A DNA stretch of 64,000 bases. Source: Candidatus Parcubacteria bacterium (GTDB lineage: Bacteria > Patescibacteria > ABY1 > UBA1558 > GWA2-36-10). The notes beneath the pieces were generated by a model. That model worked only from the letters and a program-made list of their open reading frames with translations, was not told the origin of the DNA and did no database searches. Positions 8,894 through 18,242 of this stretch are shown piece by piece. Every line of letters starts with the position of its first letter. Position 1 is the first letter of the stretch. The stretch is taken from assembly GCA_018669975.1 (NCBI GenBank), contig JABHSK010000007.1:62001-126000 (forward strand), given 5' to 3'. The position numbers and the translations under genes are program-made.

Positions 8894-9643
8894 ATGTTTA
8901 TGTTAGACATCAATAATTATAATTATAATGGTAAAAATTTAAAATCACCGTTAACGTATAATAAACTTAAGGGGATAATGTTTTTTTTACCAATTTCATA
9001 TTCTCGTGCCTCTGATATAATAAGTGGGTTAGAGGTCGTGCCAATTCGTATTTTACCACAAAAAGCTTTGCTTGGTTTGACGGTTTTTGATTTTATCGAT
9101 TCTCCTGTGGGACCATATAGGGAGTTGGCGTTAACAATACCGGTAGCATTAAACAATTTGTATAAACCGAATATTATCCCTTTACTTTTTCCAAAAGCAC
9201 TTAGTAAGCATTTTGCTTTATATACAATTATGTTAGGGATGAATACGTTACATGGGCAGAAACATGCAAGTGAGATTTTTGGATACCCTGTATATAAAAA
9301 TTTGTTAGATATTGATTTTAATTTCGACGGTGGTGTTGTAAGTGTAAAAATTAAGGATAATGGTAGTGATGTGTTAATTTTTAAAATTAACGTAAACAAA
9401 AATTTTAAGGAGCATGAAAGAGTTTATCAGACTATTTTTCGAGTTGGCGAGGATACTAGATTGGTAGATTTATCTGCTTCAACAGTTGAATCTGCAACCT
9501 ATATGGACCGTTTAAATAATCTTCAACTTGGTAAGTCTTCTATTGCAAATAAAATCAATAATCTAGAACCATCAATGTTTAGTTTGCAAACAAGTTTTTA
9601 TAAAAATGCCATTGAAACACTAACTAATTCAGAGAATATATAA
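8894..9643 (+). CDS. Acetoacetate decarboxylase-like protein
   Basis: The 249-residue protein carries SPVGPYRELALTIPV and HASEIFGYP, matching the conserved strand and the xxxEIxGYP motif of the acetoacetate decarboxylase superfamily. The paired lysines that follow YP in true decarboxylases, one of which forms the Schiff base, are replaced by Val-Tyr (GYPVYK). It may therefore be a non-decarboxylating member, or use the lysine two positions on. It lies between the oxoamine synthase (17 bases) and the histidine kinase (6 bases), which implies a role on the same ketone-like product. Confidence 0.7.
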   Translation: MFMLDINNYNYNGKNLKSPLTYNKLKGIMFFLPISYSRASDIISGLEVVPIRILPQKALLGLTVFDFIDSPVGPYRELALTIPVALNNLYKPNIIPLLFPKALSKHFALYTIMLGMNTLHGQKHASEIFGYPVYKNLLDIDFNFDGGVVSVKIKDNGSDVLIFKINVNKNFKEHERVYQTIFRVGEDTRLVDLSASTVESATYMDRLNNLQLGKSSIANKINNLEPSMFSLQTSFYKNAIETLTNSENI

Positions 9644-9649
9644 AATATA

Positions 9650-12481
9650 ATGGGAATTGTTGTTTATTTTAAAATCGCCTTCATACTTGGAAGTATCCTA
9701 TCATTGGGAATTTGGTGGCTTTTATTTGTTAAAAATAGAGCAAGTTTACGTAATAGGATTTTTGGTATCACTTCTTTAATGACCGCCATATGGAGTATTG
9801 GTTTTTTTGGATTAACAAGTGCTAACTCGTTAATCTCAGCAAGTTTATCACGGTGGTTTATGGAGGCTGGTTCAATTTTTATACCTGCACTCTGGTACCA
9901 TTTTATTTTTACACATTTAAACTTAAATAAGGAGCATTTCAAGAGAATACGTTTAATGTATGCTATTAGCGCAGTATTATGGGTATTAAATATTCTAGAT
10001 TTATTTATACCGGGATTATTTTCTAGTGGCATGTATCAGAAGCTATTTTTTCAATATTATCCAGGCGGTGGATTAGGATATTATCTTTTCTTTATCTATT
10101 TTGCGTTTGTTGCAGTGTACACAGTTTTTTATTTGCACAGGTATTTAAAGAGAAGGTCAGGGATGCAAAAAGAACAAATACGTTTTATTCTATTAGCCGC
10201 TTATTTTGGATTTGGTGGTGGAGGAATGACATTTTTAGTAACCTTTGGAATAGAAATACCACCATTCGGAATTTTTTTCTTTGCATTTTATCCTATTGTT
10301 ATTGCTTATGCAATTGTGAAGTATAGATTAATGAATATCCGGCTACTTATTACGCGTAGTATTTTATACGCAGTTTTAGTTGGTGCAGTAGCTAGTTTTT
10401 TCGCCCTATCAGTATTTGTGGTTGGTAATACTATTGGTGGTAATACTCAAACAAGTAAAATATTTACATATATTATCACCTCACTTATAGTGGTGGTATT
10501 TTTAGAGCCAGTCAAACGCACTTGGGCCAAAGTGACGGACAAGATTTTTTACAAAGATAAGATTGATTATCAAGAAGTCTTACAAGAGGTTGGCCTCGTA
10601 GTGGCTAGGGAAATCGATTTAGAAAAATTATTACAAAATTCTATTATTCTTTTGGCCGAGAAGTTAAAGATAAAAGAGGTCTCTGTTCTAGTGCCGACAA
10701 ATAATCATTTTAATTTATTGACTAGCTCTCAACAAGGTAAGAGCAATTCTTCTTTGTCACAGGAGTTTATAGATTATCTACATTCAAATAAAGACTTTGT
10801 TATAATAGAAGAATTGAATAGAAATAATGATAATGTACAAGAAAAGAAGTTAAGGTGTAAAATAGAGAGGTTTATCAAAGAGGCGGAGATGCTAAATGCG
10901 GAAATGGTTATTCCGGTTATAGAGCAGGGAGAGTTAACAGCGGTGTTCTTATTTACCTCTAAGAGCTCCGGAGATTTATACGGTGATCAAGATATAGATT
11001 TCTTTAGAGTATTAATGCCACAGATAGCTACAGCTATCGAAAAATCTAAGCTCTATGAAGAAGTTGAAGAATTTAACCGTGAACTGCAAGCTAAAGTAGG
11101 GGAGAGAACTAAGAGTTTGCAGGAGGTTAATGCAACTCTGGAGGAGCGCAATAGATTTTTGACTACTATGCAAGCAGTGACTAATATGATTAGTCGTACG
11201 CTAGATTTAAAGAAAGTCAATCAGATGATAGCCAATAGTATTGCCAGTGAGTTGGGATACGTAGGTGGTATCTTGAGCTTTATTGATTTTGAAGCCAACG
11301 TGCTTAGGGTTGGTGCTATTACTGACAATAAGGCTAACAGAAAATTGCTGAGTTTACTACCACAAGATCCTCATGAATATGAAACTAAATTAGAACCAGG
11401 ATTTAATAAGGGAGCTCAGACAGTTTTATTAGGTAAAATTAATTTCTCTGATAGAATGTCTGACTTTTTGTCACCGCCAGTAGATAAAGAAATAATGGAT
11501 AAAATACAAGAAGAAGCGGGTGTTAAAACTATGGTGGGTGTGCCGATATTTTCGGAAGCCAAAATCATTGGTATTATCCATTTTTTATTACAGGTAAAGC
11601 AAAAAAGAATTTCTTCTATGGACATCGAGATGATGGGAGCGCTGACTAATCAGGTTGGTATCGTGTCTCGTAACCTTAAATTGTATAATAATTTACAGAA
11701 AGCAAATCTAGACATGCAAGAAGCAAATGTCCGTTTGCGTGAGTTAGATAAAGCTAAATCAGAATTTCTTTCTATTGCTTCCCATCAACTTAGAACACCA
11801 ATTTCAGCCATTAAAGGTTATTTGTCCATGATTATCGATGGAGATTTTGGTAAGGTGTCGCCGAATATTACTAAGGTGATTAAAGACTTGTTTGAGAGTG
11901 CTTCTAGATTGGCTAGATTAATCAATATTTTATTGAATGTATCTAGAATTGAATCTGGTCGACTTAAATTAGAAAAAAAGCCTATTCAAATCAGTGATAT
12001 GATTGATAGTGTAATAGTTGAGTTGATAAACCAAGCTACTCAAAAAGGTTTGAAATTGACTTATAAAAAACCAAAAGGAAATATTCCAAAGATTTTTGCT
12101 GACAGTGATAAGTTGAGGGAGGTGGTGCTTAATTTGGTAGATAATGCTATCAAGTATACACCAAAAGGTAAGGTGGAAATATCTCTAGAGTTTAATAAAG
12201 AACACATGACCTTTATGACCAAGGATTCTGGTATTGGTATTGATCCTAAAGAGGTTAAGAGTTTGTTTAGAAAATTTGTACGTGGTTCAGGTGTAGCACA
12301 GATCCATACTGGTGGTTCAGGTTTAGGTCTATTCATTGCTCAAAAGATTATCAAAGAACACAATGGGAAAGTTTGGGCAGAGAGCGAGGGTACAGGTAAG
12401 GGTTCAACATTTAAGTTTGTAGTGCCTTTGTATGATGAGTCAATGTTGAGTGATGGTGTTGATGAACACAAAGATAAATAA
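9650..12481 (+). CDS. Multi-TM hybrid-sensor histidine kinase with two GAF-like domains
   Basis: The 943-residue membrane kinase has a 7TM N-terminal sensor (about 1-240), a GAF-like domain (about 300-445), a coiled coil (about 465-500), a second GAF domain (about 505-685), HisKA with the H-box SHQLRTP and His712, and HATPase_c with N-box LVDNAIKY, G1 DSGIGI and G2 GGSGLGLF. All kinase motifs look functional. No response regulator gene lies in the window, so its target is elsewhere. It follows the ADC-like gene by 6 bases and is probably co-transcribed with the ligase and oxoamine synthase, suggesting that it may sense their product. Confidence 0.9.
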   Translation: MGIVVYFKIAFILGSILSLGIWWLLFVKNRASLRNRIFGITSLMTAIWSIGFFGLTSANSLISASLSRWFMEAGSIFIPALWYHFIFTHLNLNKEHFKRIRLMYAISAVLWVLNILDLFIPGLFSSGMYQKLFFQYYPGGGLGYYLFFIYFAFVAVYTVFYLHRYLKRRSGMQKEQIRFILLAAYFGFGGGGMTFLVTFGIEIPPFGIFFFAFYPIVIAYAIVKYRLMNIRLLITRSILYAVLVGAVASFFALSVFVVGNTIGGNTQTSKIFTYIITSLIVVVFLEPVKRTWAKVTDKIFYKDKIDYQEVLQEVGLVVAREIDLEKLLQNSIILLAEKLKIKEVSVLVPTNNHFNLLTSSQQGKSNSSLSQEFIDYLHSNKDFVIIEELNRNNDNVQEKKLRCKIERFIKEAEMLNAEMVIPVIEQGELTAVFLFTSKSSGDLYGDQDIDFFRVLMPQIATAIEKSKLYEEVEEFNRELQAKVGERTKSLQEVNATLEERNRFLTTMQAVTNMISRTLDLKKVNQMIANSIASELGYVGGILSFIDFEANVLRVGAITDNKANRKLLSLLPQDPHEYETKLEPGFNKGAQTVLLGKINFSDRMSDFLSPPVDKEIMDKIQEEAGVKTMVGVPIFSEAKIIGIIHFLLQVKQKRISSMDIEMMGALTNQVGIVSRNLKLYNNLQKANLDMQEANVRLRELDKAKSEFLSIASHQLRTPISAIKGYLSMIIDGDFGKVSPNITKVIKDLFESASRLARLINILLNVSRIESGRLKLEKKPIQISDMIDSVIVELINQATQKGLKLTYKKPKGNIPKIFADSDKLREVVLNLVDNAIKYTPKGKVEISLEFNKEHMTFMTKDSGIGIDPKEVKSLFRKFVRGSGVAQIHTGGSGLGLFIAQKIIKEHNGKVWAESEGTGKGSTFKFVVPLYDESMLSDGVDEHKDK

Positions 12482-12482
12482 T

Positions 12483-12893
12483 ATGATAAAAAGAGTTAGA
12501 GCAGTTATTATAAAAGATAACAAAATACTTTTAATAAAAAGGGTGAAGCCCGAAGATAAATATTGGGCTGCACCAGGAGGAGGTGTTGATCCAGGTGAGT
12601 CTGATAAACAGGCTTTGATCAGGGAGTGTCAGGAAGAGTTGGGCGTAAACGTAGAAGTATGTGAGTTATTTTTAGATATTATATCTGAAAAGCCAGCTAC
12701 CAAAGGTCAGTTGGAATTTTTTTATGAATGCAAAATATTGTCTGGGAAGGTGGGTACAGGAGATGGTCCTGAGTATCAACCAGACTCAGGTTACATAGGC
12801 AGCTATCAGCCTGAATGGAGGGCTTTAGATGAATTATCATCTTTAGAATTACGCCCCCGACAACTTAAGGAAAAATTACTTATACACAAATAA
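12483..12893 (+). CDS. NUDIX hydrolase
   Basis: The 136-residue protein has a perfect Nudix box (G-x5-E-x7-REcqEElGv, within GGGVDPGESDKQ and RECQEELGV). The ATG at 12483 is preferred because it starts directly at the fold's first strand and avoids overlap with the kinase gene, whose stop is one base upstream. It would hydrolyse a nucleoside diphosphate linked to another moiety, with Mg2+ bound by the EE pair. Substrate is unknown; housekeeping cleansing of nucleotides is the usual role. Confidence 0.88.
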   Translation: MIKRVRAVIIKDNKILLIKRVKPEDKYWAAPGGGVDPGESDKQALIRECQEELGVNVEVCELFLDIISEKPATKGQLEFFYECKILSGKVGTGDGPEYQPDSGYIGSYQPEWRALDELSSLELRPRQLKEKLLIHK

Positions 12894-12895
12894 TT

Positions 12896-13378
12896 TTGAC
12901 AAAGATATTTATTTTTTTAACAGAGACTATTAAGCGTTTCTATCCTGAAAAAAGAGGTGATATACAAATTTCATTTGCTGGTGGAGACACAGAGGAGCAA
13001 AGAAGAAGTATAGAATCTATTCATAAGATGTATAATCCGTTAGCGACTTCTGATAACCCAATATATAAAGAAAAAGCTGTAGTTATTTGTGACAAACCAA
13101 TAGATCAGAAAGCAGAGAGTAAGTTAGAGGAATTTAAAAAAGGCTATCCTTATCTAGTAGAAAATAATCAATTATTTGAATTAGAAGCTACTAGCTTAGA
13201 AGAATATTATCCAGAGGAGTGGAAGAAGACTTATGCAGAATCTAGGGAACTTGGTAAAAAAGGTGAAAAGACCACTTATGCCGAAGAAGTTGCAAGTCAG
13301 ATAACAAAAGAACAGTTTGAGAAGGAAATGCCGATTTTGCATGAAGCATTAAACAGATGTTGGGAACTTTCATATTAG
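12896..13378 (+). pseudogene. Probable C-terminal remnant of an OLD-type TOPRIM protein
   Basis: A 160-residue frame with only a TTG start available. Its order of elements (FAGGDTEEQRRSIESI, then KAVVICDKP, then LEATSLEEYYPEEW, then a helical EEVASQITKEQFEKEM end) resembles the last part of TOPRIM domains in OLD-family nucleases, which usually carry a DxD and an E(D/E)YxP-like segment. No ATPase part precedes it. I read it as a 5'-truncated relic or a free-standing fragment. An apparently intact OLD gene occurs at 43818-45149. Confidence 0.4.
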
Positions 13379-13454
13379 GGTATGAAAGCTTTAATCAGTC
13401 AAACTAGCTCTTTAAGGTTATTATAAATCTTTTTAATCTGAGATTGAAGAATTT

Positions 13455-13676
13455 GTGCATAGAATAATGGATAGTCATAAAAGTGCTATTGATGTTTTTG
13501 GTATCAGACAAAGGCCGGGAAAGGATATCAAGTCTTTAGGATCTATATTACAAAATATTAAGAATCCCAGAAAATATAAAGGGTATAAGAACCTTTTTGA
13601 GATAAAAGATATAGCTGCTATAACAGTCATTTGTCATTTTGCAGTAGTTTGTATAAAAGAAAAGGATAAAATATAA
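13455..13676 (+). CDS. Small hypothetical protein, doubtful
   Basis: A GTG-started frame of 73 residues with a second possible start at the internal ATG (13467). It is basic in the middle and ends in a hydrophobic stretch (AAITVICHFAVVCI). No recognisable domain. It lies between the TOPRIM-like remnant and a strong terminator, so it may be coding debris of an older gene. Kept at low confidence. Confidence 0.25.
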   Translation: MHRIMDSHKSAIDVFGIRQRPGKDIKSLGSILQNIKNPRKYKGYKNLFEIKDIAAITVICHFAVVCIKEKDKI

Positions 13677-13691
13677 TCTCTAAGCCTATAA

Positions 13692-13720
13692 AATAACCAC
13701 CAAATCTGGTGGTTATTTTT
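13692..13720 (+). terminator. Strong intrinsic terminator
   Basis: An 11-bp perfect stem (13692-13702 with 13707-13717), AATC loop and T run. It closes the preceding transcription unit. Confidence 0.88.
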
Positions 13721-13721
13721 A

Positions 13722-13751
13722 TTTCCAAAAACCTTTTAAAAATGTTATAAT
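13722..13751 (+). promoter_or_regulatory. Extended -10 promoter of the glycolysis operon
   Basis: TATAAT at 13746-13751 preceded by TGT (extended -10), with only a weak -35. A GCCCC/GGGGC hairpin lies at about 13764-13780 in the 5' leader before the ATG at 13803. Confidence 0.6.
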
Positions 13752-13802
13752 ACTCACATAGAAAGCCCCCCAACAGGGGCCAGAATTAAGTAATTATAAA
13801 AT

Positions 13803-14171
13803 ATGAAAACAAGTTATTCCATAGCCTTTTTTATAGTCCTGTTAATAGTAGTATCGGGTCTAGTAGTTTTTTATGAAAAAGAGGATGAAGGTAAATCTAA
13901 AGTGCTATTGCAAACCTTAGAATGTCATTCAGATAAAATAGATAGCTCTGTGTCGGACTTAGACTCCGATACTAGCCTGATTGGCGCCATGATTAGCTTC
14001 AAGGCAGTGCCCATAGATGAAGATACTAAAAATAAATTAACTGAACTACAAATAGTCCTAGACGAACATTCTTGGATTTTTGATTATGTAGTGGCTAAGA
14101 TTCCTACTGATAGTTTATGTGAATTGACTAGCCAAGAGCAGGTGACTAGAGTATTTATACCAGAATTATAG
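13803..14171 (+). CDS. Small membrane-anchored extracytoplasmic protein
   Basis: The 122-residue protein has an N-terminal membrane helix (IAFFIVLLIVVSGLVVFY) and an exported domain with two cysteines. The exported part (ISFKAVPIDEDTKNKL, then VVAKIPTDSLCELTS) has an alternating strand-helix pattern reminiscent of protease-inhibitor I9/propeptide modules, but this is only a resemblance. It is the first gene behind the 13746 promoter and lies 3 bases before pgk, with which it is probably co-transcribed. Function unknown. Confidence 0.55.
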   Translation: MKTSYSIAFFIVLLIVVSGLVVFYEKEDEGKSKVLLQTLECHSDKIDSSVSDLDSDTSLIGAMISFKAVPIDEDTKNKLTELQIVLDEHSWIFDYVVAKIPTDSLCELTSQEQVTRVFIPEL

Positions 14172-14174
14172 AAT

Positions 14175-15335
14175 ATGAAGTTAAAAGATATTAAACAAAT
14201 AAAAAATTTAACTGGTAAGCGAGTTTTATTGCGTCTTGATTTGAATGTGCCCATTGAAAAGGGTGAGGTGCCCAATAGTGGTACCTGGAGACTAGAGCGA
14301 GCTATTCCAACTATTAAATATTTAACTCGTAAAAAAGCGCGAGTGATTATTGTTGCTCATTTAGGAAGACCTGAAGGCAAGGTGATGTCCGAATTTACTA
14401 TGCAGCCGGTATGTGAAAAATTGTCTCAGATGCTAGGGAAGACAATTGAGTTTTGGGCTGATGACTTTAGTGGTTATATTCAAGATAGTGAGGAAATGAG
14501 CAATGGCAGTGTGGCGATGATAGAAAACATCCGTTTTTATCGGGAAAAGAAAAATTGTAAACGTCTAGCTACTAGACTTAGTAAGTTGGCCGATATTTAT
14601 GTCAATGATGCATTTGGCAATGTTCACCGTCAAGATGCTTCTATGCATGCTATTACCTATTATCTACCTAGTTATGCTGGATTATTGATGACAGACGAAG
14701 TAAATTATTTATCCAAAGTATTAAAAACCAAGAAAGGCTTGTCAGTGATATTGGGTGGAGCTAAAGTGGCTACCAAAATAAAATTGATAGAGAAGTTTAG
14801 TAAAATGGCTGACCATGTTTGTTTGGGTGGTATTTTGGCTAATACTATGCTCAAGGCCTTGGATTATAAGGTTGGTAAATCAGTCTATGATAAGGACTTC
14901 TTAGCTTTGGCCAAGCGTGCCTATAACGCCAAAAAGGTCCATTTACCGGAGGATTTGGTAGTTTGTAAAAACAAGAAATCAAAAAATTGTCAGACAGTAG
15001 AGATGGATAAGATCCCAGCTGGTATGATGTCTTTAGATCTGGGTCCTAAGACTATTAAAAAATATTTAGCCGAAATTAAGGCAGCCAAATTGATTGTTTG
15101 GAATGGACCATTTGGATATTTTGAGAACAAACTTTTTGTACAGGGTTCAAAGAGCATGATGAAGGGTTTGGTTAAACTGCCAGCCAAGGTTATTATTGGT
15201 GGCGGGGAGACTGTTGAGCTGGCCAATCAACTTAAATTGAGCAAAGAATTTACTTTTGTGTCAACTGGTGGCGGTGCTATGTTGGCTTTTTTGCAGGGTA
15301 ATAAATTACCGTCTTTAGAAAGATTGAAAAAATAA
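14175..15335 (+). CDS. pgk: Phosphoglycerate kinase
   Basis: The 386-residue enzyme converts 1,3-bisphosphoglycerate and ADP to 3-phosphoglycerate and ATP. Seen: the substrate-binding LLRLDLNVP, the HLGRPEG loop, the hinge GGAKVATKI, the nucleotide-domain WNGPFGYFE and the closing STGGGAML. Length is slightly below the usual 390-400. It heads the pgk-eno-gpmI-gpmI operon for lower glycolysis. The ATG at 14175 gives a normal N-terminus. Confidence 0.96.
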   Translation: MKLKDIKQIKNLTGKRVLLRLDLNVPIEKGEVPNSGTWRLERAIPTIKYLTRKKARVIIVAHLGRPEGKVMSEFTMQPVCEKLSQMLGKTIEFWADDFSGYIQDSEEMSNGSVAMIENIRFYREKKNCKRLATRLSKLADIYVNDAFGNVHRQDASMHAITYYLPSYAGLLMTDEVNYLSKVLKTKKGLSVILGGAKVATKIKLIEKFSKMADHVCLGGILANTMLKALDYKVGKSVYDKDFLALAKRAYNAKKVHLPEDLVVCKNKKSKNCQTVEMDKIPAGMMSLDLGPKTIKKYLAEIKAAKLIVWNGPFGYFENKLFVQGSKSMMKGLVKLPAKVIIGGGETVELANQLKLSKEFTFVSTGGGAMLAFLQGNKLPSLERLKK

Positions 15336-15351
15336 TTTTTAAATAATAGAC

Positions 15352-16626
15352 ATGCCAGATAAAATAAAAAAAATAAGCGCCCTTGAGATTTTAGACTCTC
15401 GTGGTAATCCAACAGTGCAGGTTAATATAGAGTTGTCCAATGGTACCATTGGTTCTGCTTCTGTGCCTTCAGGCGCCTCAACTGGACGTTTTGAAGCCTA
15501 TGAGCTTAGAGATGGAGATACGCATAGATACGATGGTAAAGGGGTGCTCAAAGCAGTGGCCAATGTAAATACTGTTTTAAATGATGAACTGCAAGGCATG
15601 CAGATTACAGAGCAAACCAAGATAGATGAGTTGATGATCAAGCTAGACGGCACTAAAAATAAAAGTAAGTTGGGTGCCAATGCTATTTTGGGTGTATCTT
15701 TAGCTGCTGCATCCACAGCTGCTAAGTCAACTGGCAAGCCATTGTATGAATATTTACGTAGCCTATACAATCCTAAATTAAAGAAAATGAAACTACCAAC
15801 GCCAGTAGTTAATGTCATTAATGGTGGGGCTCATGGTAGTACCAATATAAATATTCAGGAATTTTGGATAGTTCCTATTAAAGCTAAAACTTTTGCGGAA
15901 AAAATACGCCAAGCTAGCGAAATTTTCCATGAATTAGGTGATTTACTGCACGCTACTGGTTTAGATACTGACCTAGGTAATGAAGGCGGTTATTCACCAA
16001 TGGTAAAATCACACAAGCAGGTGTTTGAATTCTTGATGCACGCTGTAGAAAAAAGTGGCTATGTGCCAGGTAAGGATATTGTTTTTGGTATTGATGCCGG
16101 AGCCTCTGAATTTTATGATCAAGACAAAGAGGTTTACCAACTTAAATTGGAAGGACACGATTTTAATGCCGAGGAGTTGATTGATTATTACCTTGATACT
16201 ATGGAAATTTATCCATTGAGGTTTTTGGAAGATCCACTAGATCAAGAAGACTGGCATGCTTGGCAGCAATTTAGCAAGGAGCATTATATCAAAGACAATG
16301 ATGTTAAAATTATTGGCGATGATTTATTTGTCACCAATCAGACTAGATTAAAAAAAGGTATCGATATGGAGGTAGCCAATACCATCTTGATTAAACCAAA
16401 TCAGATTGGTACTTTAACCGAGACCATTGATACTATTAAGTTAGCGCAGGCTAATAAATACCAAATTGTAGTTTCTCACCGTAGTGGTGAGACTGCTGAT
16501 ACAACCATTGCTGATTTATCTGTGGCGGTTAATGCAGATTATATTAAGACTGGGTCAACTTCTAGAGGAGAGAGGACAGCCAAGTATAATCGCTTATTAA
16601 ACATTGAACAAGAATTAAGTAAATAA
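15352..16626 (+). CDS. eno: Enolase
   Basis: The 424-residue enzyme dehydrates 2-phosphoglycerate to phosphoenolpyruvate. Family marks are the N-terminal EILDSRGNPTV, GASTG loop, GGAHG, metal ligands in FGIDAGAS, FLEDPL and IIGDDLFVTN, and the catalytic lysine region ILIKPNQIGT followed by SHRSGET. It starts 16 bases after pgk and belongs to the same operon. Product is a classical octameric or dimeric cytoplasmic enzyme that may also be on RNA degradosomes. Confidence 0.97.
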   Translation: MPDKIKKISALEILDSRGNPTVQVNIELSNGTIGSASVPSGASTGRFEAYELRDGDTHRYDGKGVLKAVANVNTVLNDELQGMQITEQTKIDELMIKLDGTKNKSKLGANAILGVSLAAASTAAKSTGKPLYEYLRSLYNPKLKKMKLPTPVVNVINGGAHGSTNINIQEFWIVPIKAKTFAEKIRQASEIFHELGDLLHATGLDTDLGNEGGYSPMVKSHKQVFEFLMHAVEKSGYVPGKDIVFGIDAGASEFYDQDKEVYQLKLEGHDFNAEELIDYYLDTMEIYPLRFLEDPLDQEDWHAWQQFSKEHYIKDNDVKIIGDDLFVTNQTRLKKGIDMEVANTILIKPNQIGTLTETIDTIKLAQANKYQIVVSHRSGETADTTIADLSVAVNADYIKTGSTSRGERTAKYNRLLNIEQELSK

Positions 16627-16646
16627 TAATATAGACAATATATATT

Positions 16647-18242
16647 ATGCCTATTTCAGCACCAATTACAGCTAAAGGGAAGAATCAAATAAATAAGGGG
16701 GCACTACCGCTTGTTTTGGTGGTTTTGGATGGCTGGGGTCTCAACCCGACCAAAGAAGGTAATGCTATCGCTGAAGCCAACACCCCAGTAATGGATAGTC
16801 TTTATGAACAGTATCCAAATATGAAGCTGAATGCTTCCTCAAGCTATGTTGGCTTACCCAAGGGGCAGCCTGGTAATTCTGAGGCTGGTCATATGAATAT
16901 TGGAGCTGGTAGAGTAGTAGAGCAAGATGCGGTATTGATTTCCAGGAGTATTAGTAATGGTACTTTTTTTAAGAATCCAGCTTTTTTGCAGGCCGCTCAT
17001 CACGCCATCAAGAATAAATCTGATGTTCATCTAATGGGCTTGCTGGTAGACGGATCTAGTCCGCATTCTGATAATGATCACTTGTTATCACTGATTAGTT
17101 TTTTTATTAGCTCTACCAAACGAGATATCTATCTACATCTGTTTACTGATGGTCGTGATAGTCCCAAGTTTGCAGCCCTTAAAGTTTTGGGGCAATATAA
17201 AAATATTTTCAATACTCCACGTATAAAAGTTGCCACTATCATGGGTCGTTTTTATTCTATGGATAGGAAGAAATCGTGGCAGCACACTAAAATGGCCTAC
17301 GATTGTTTAGTTTCTGGCAAGGGGCACGCAGCCAGTACCCCCTTGGATGCAGTTAGTCAGGCCTACAATAGAGGAGAGAGTGACGAATTTATGACCCCAT
17401 CCGTAATAGTAAAAAATGGCAAGCCAATTGGATCAATAAATGGAAAAGACTCTGTAGTATTTTTCAATTTGCGATCTGACCGAGCCAGGCAACTGGCCAA
17501 AGCGTTTACTCAAGATGATTTTGAGAAAAAAAACGGCGGTAATTTCAAGCGTGATAAAATAGTAGATGATCTATTGTTTGTGGCTTTGACTGATTTTGGG
17601 CCAGATCTAGACAATATACTGACGGCTTATCCTGGTATTGATGTTCCTGATACACTACCTATGGCCATGCGTGAATTAAGTCAGGAATATATAGCAGAGA
17701 CAGAAAAATACGCTCACGTCACTTATTTTTTTAACGGTGGTTATGCTCATACTGTGGTTGGAGAAAAAAGAGTCAATATACCATCCAAAAATATTCCGTC
17801 CTATGATAAGATGCCAGAGATGAGTACTTTTGAAGTTGCTGATGCTGTGCTTAAAGCAGTTAGAGGAGGTAAGTCAGATTTTATTACTGTTAATTTTGCT
17901 GCACCAGATATGATTGGGCATACTGGTAATATAGAAGCAGCTGTCCAGGCAATTGAAGCTGTCGACAAGGCTTTGGGTAGCATTGTCAAAGCAGTTAAAA
18001 GTAAACAGGGAACAGTCGTGGTGCTTTCCGACCACGGTAATGCTGACGAGATGTTAAACTTGAAAACAGGAGAAGTTGTTACACAACATTCAAAGTATTT
18101 GGTGCCTTTTATCTTAGTATCTGATAAAAAATATAATTTAGTTACAAAAGGTAAGTTGGGTAATGTGGCACCGACTATATTAGAAATTTTAAATATTACT
18201 AAACCGAAATTAATGACTTGTAAGTCTTTAATAAAAAAATAA
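16647..18242 (+). CDS. gpmI: 2,3-bisphosphoglycerate-independent phosphoglycerate mutase, copy 1
   Basis: The 531-residue Mn-dependent mutase has the alkaline-phosphatase-superfamily metal ligand in VVLDGWG, the phosphoserine in GNSEAGH, the substrate loop FTDGRDSP, GRFYSMDR, RSDRARQL, the AETEKYAHVTYFFNGG signature and SDHGNADE. All catalytic residues appear present. It converts 3- to 2-phosphoglycerate. A 20-residue N-terminal extension precedes the fold. It is followed without a gap by a second gpmI. Confidence 0.95.
   Translation: MPISAPITAKGKNQINKGALPLVLVVLDGWGLNPTKEGNAIAEANTPVMDSLYEQYPNMKLNASSSYVGLPKGQPGNSEAGHMNIGAGRVVEQDAVLISRSISNGTFFKNPAFLQAAHHAIKNKSDVHLMGLLVDGSSPHSDNDHLLSLISFFISSTKRDIYLHLFTDGRDSPKFAALKVLGQYKNIFNTPRIKVATIMGRFYSMDRKKSWQHTKMAYDCLVSGKGHAASTPLDAVSQAYNRGESDEFMTPSVIVKNGKPIGSINGKDSVVFFNLRSDRARQLAKAFTQDDFEKKNGGNFKRDKIVDDLLFVALTDFGPDLDNILTAYPGIDVPDTLPMAMRELSQEYIAETEKYAHVTYFFNGGYAHTVVGEKRVNIPSKNIPSYDKMPEMSTFEVADAVLKAVRGGKSDFITVNFAAPDMIGHTGNIEAAVQAIEAVDKALGSIVKAVKSKQGTVVVLSDHGNADEMLNLKTGEVVTQHSKYLVPFILVSDKKYNLVTKGKLGNVAPTILEILNITKPKLMTCKSLIKK

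Noticed and set aside
8923..9399. Minus-strand frame of 158 codons opposite the ADC-like gene
   Set aside because: No promoter or ribosome-binding site, and the plus frame has recognisable family motifs and operon context.
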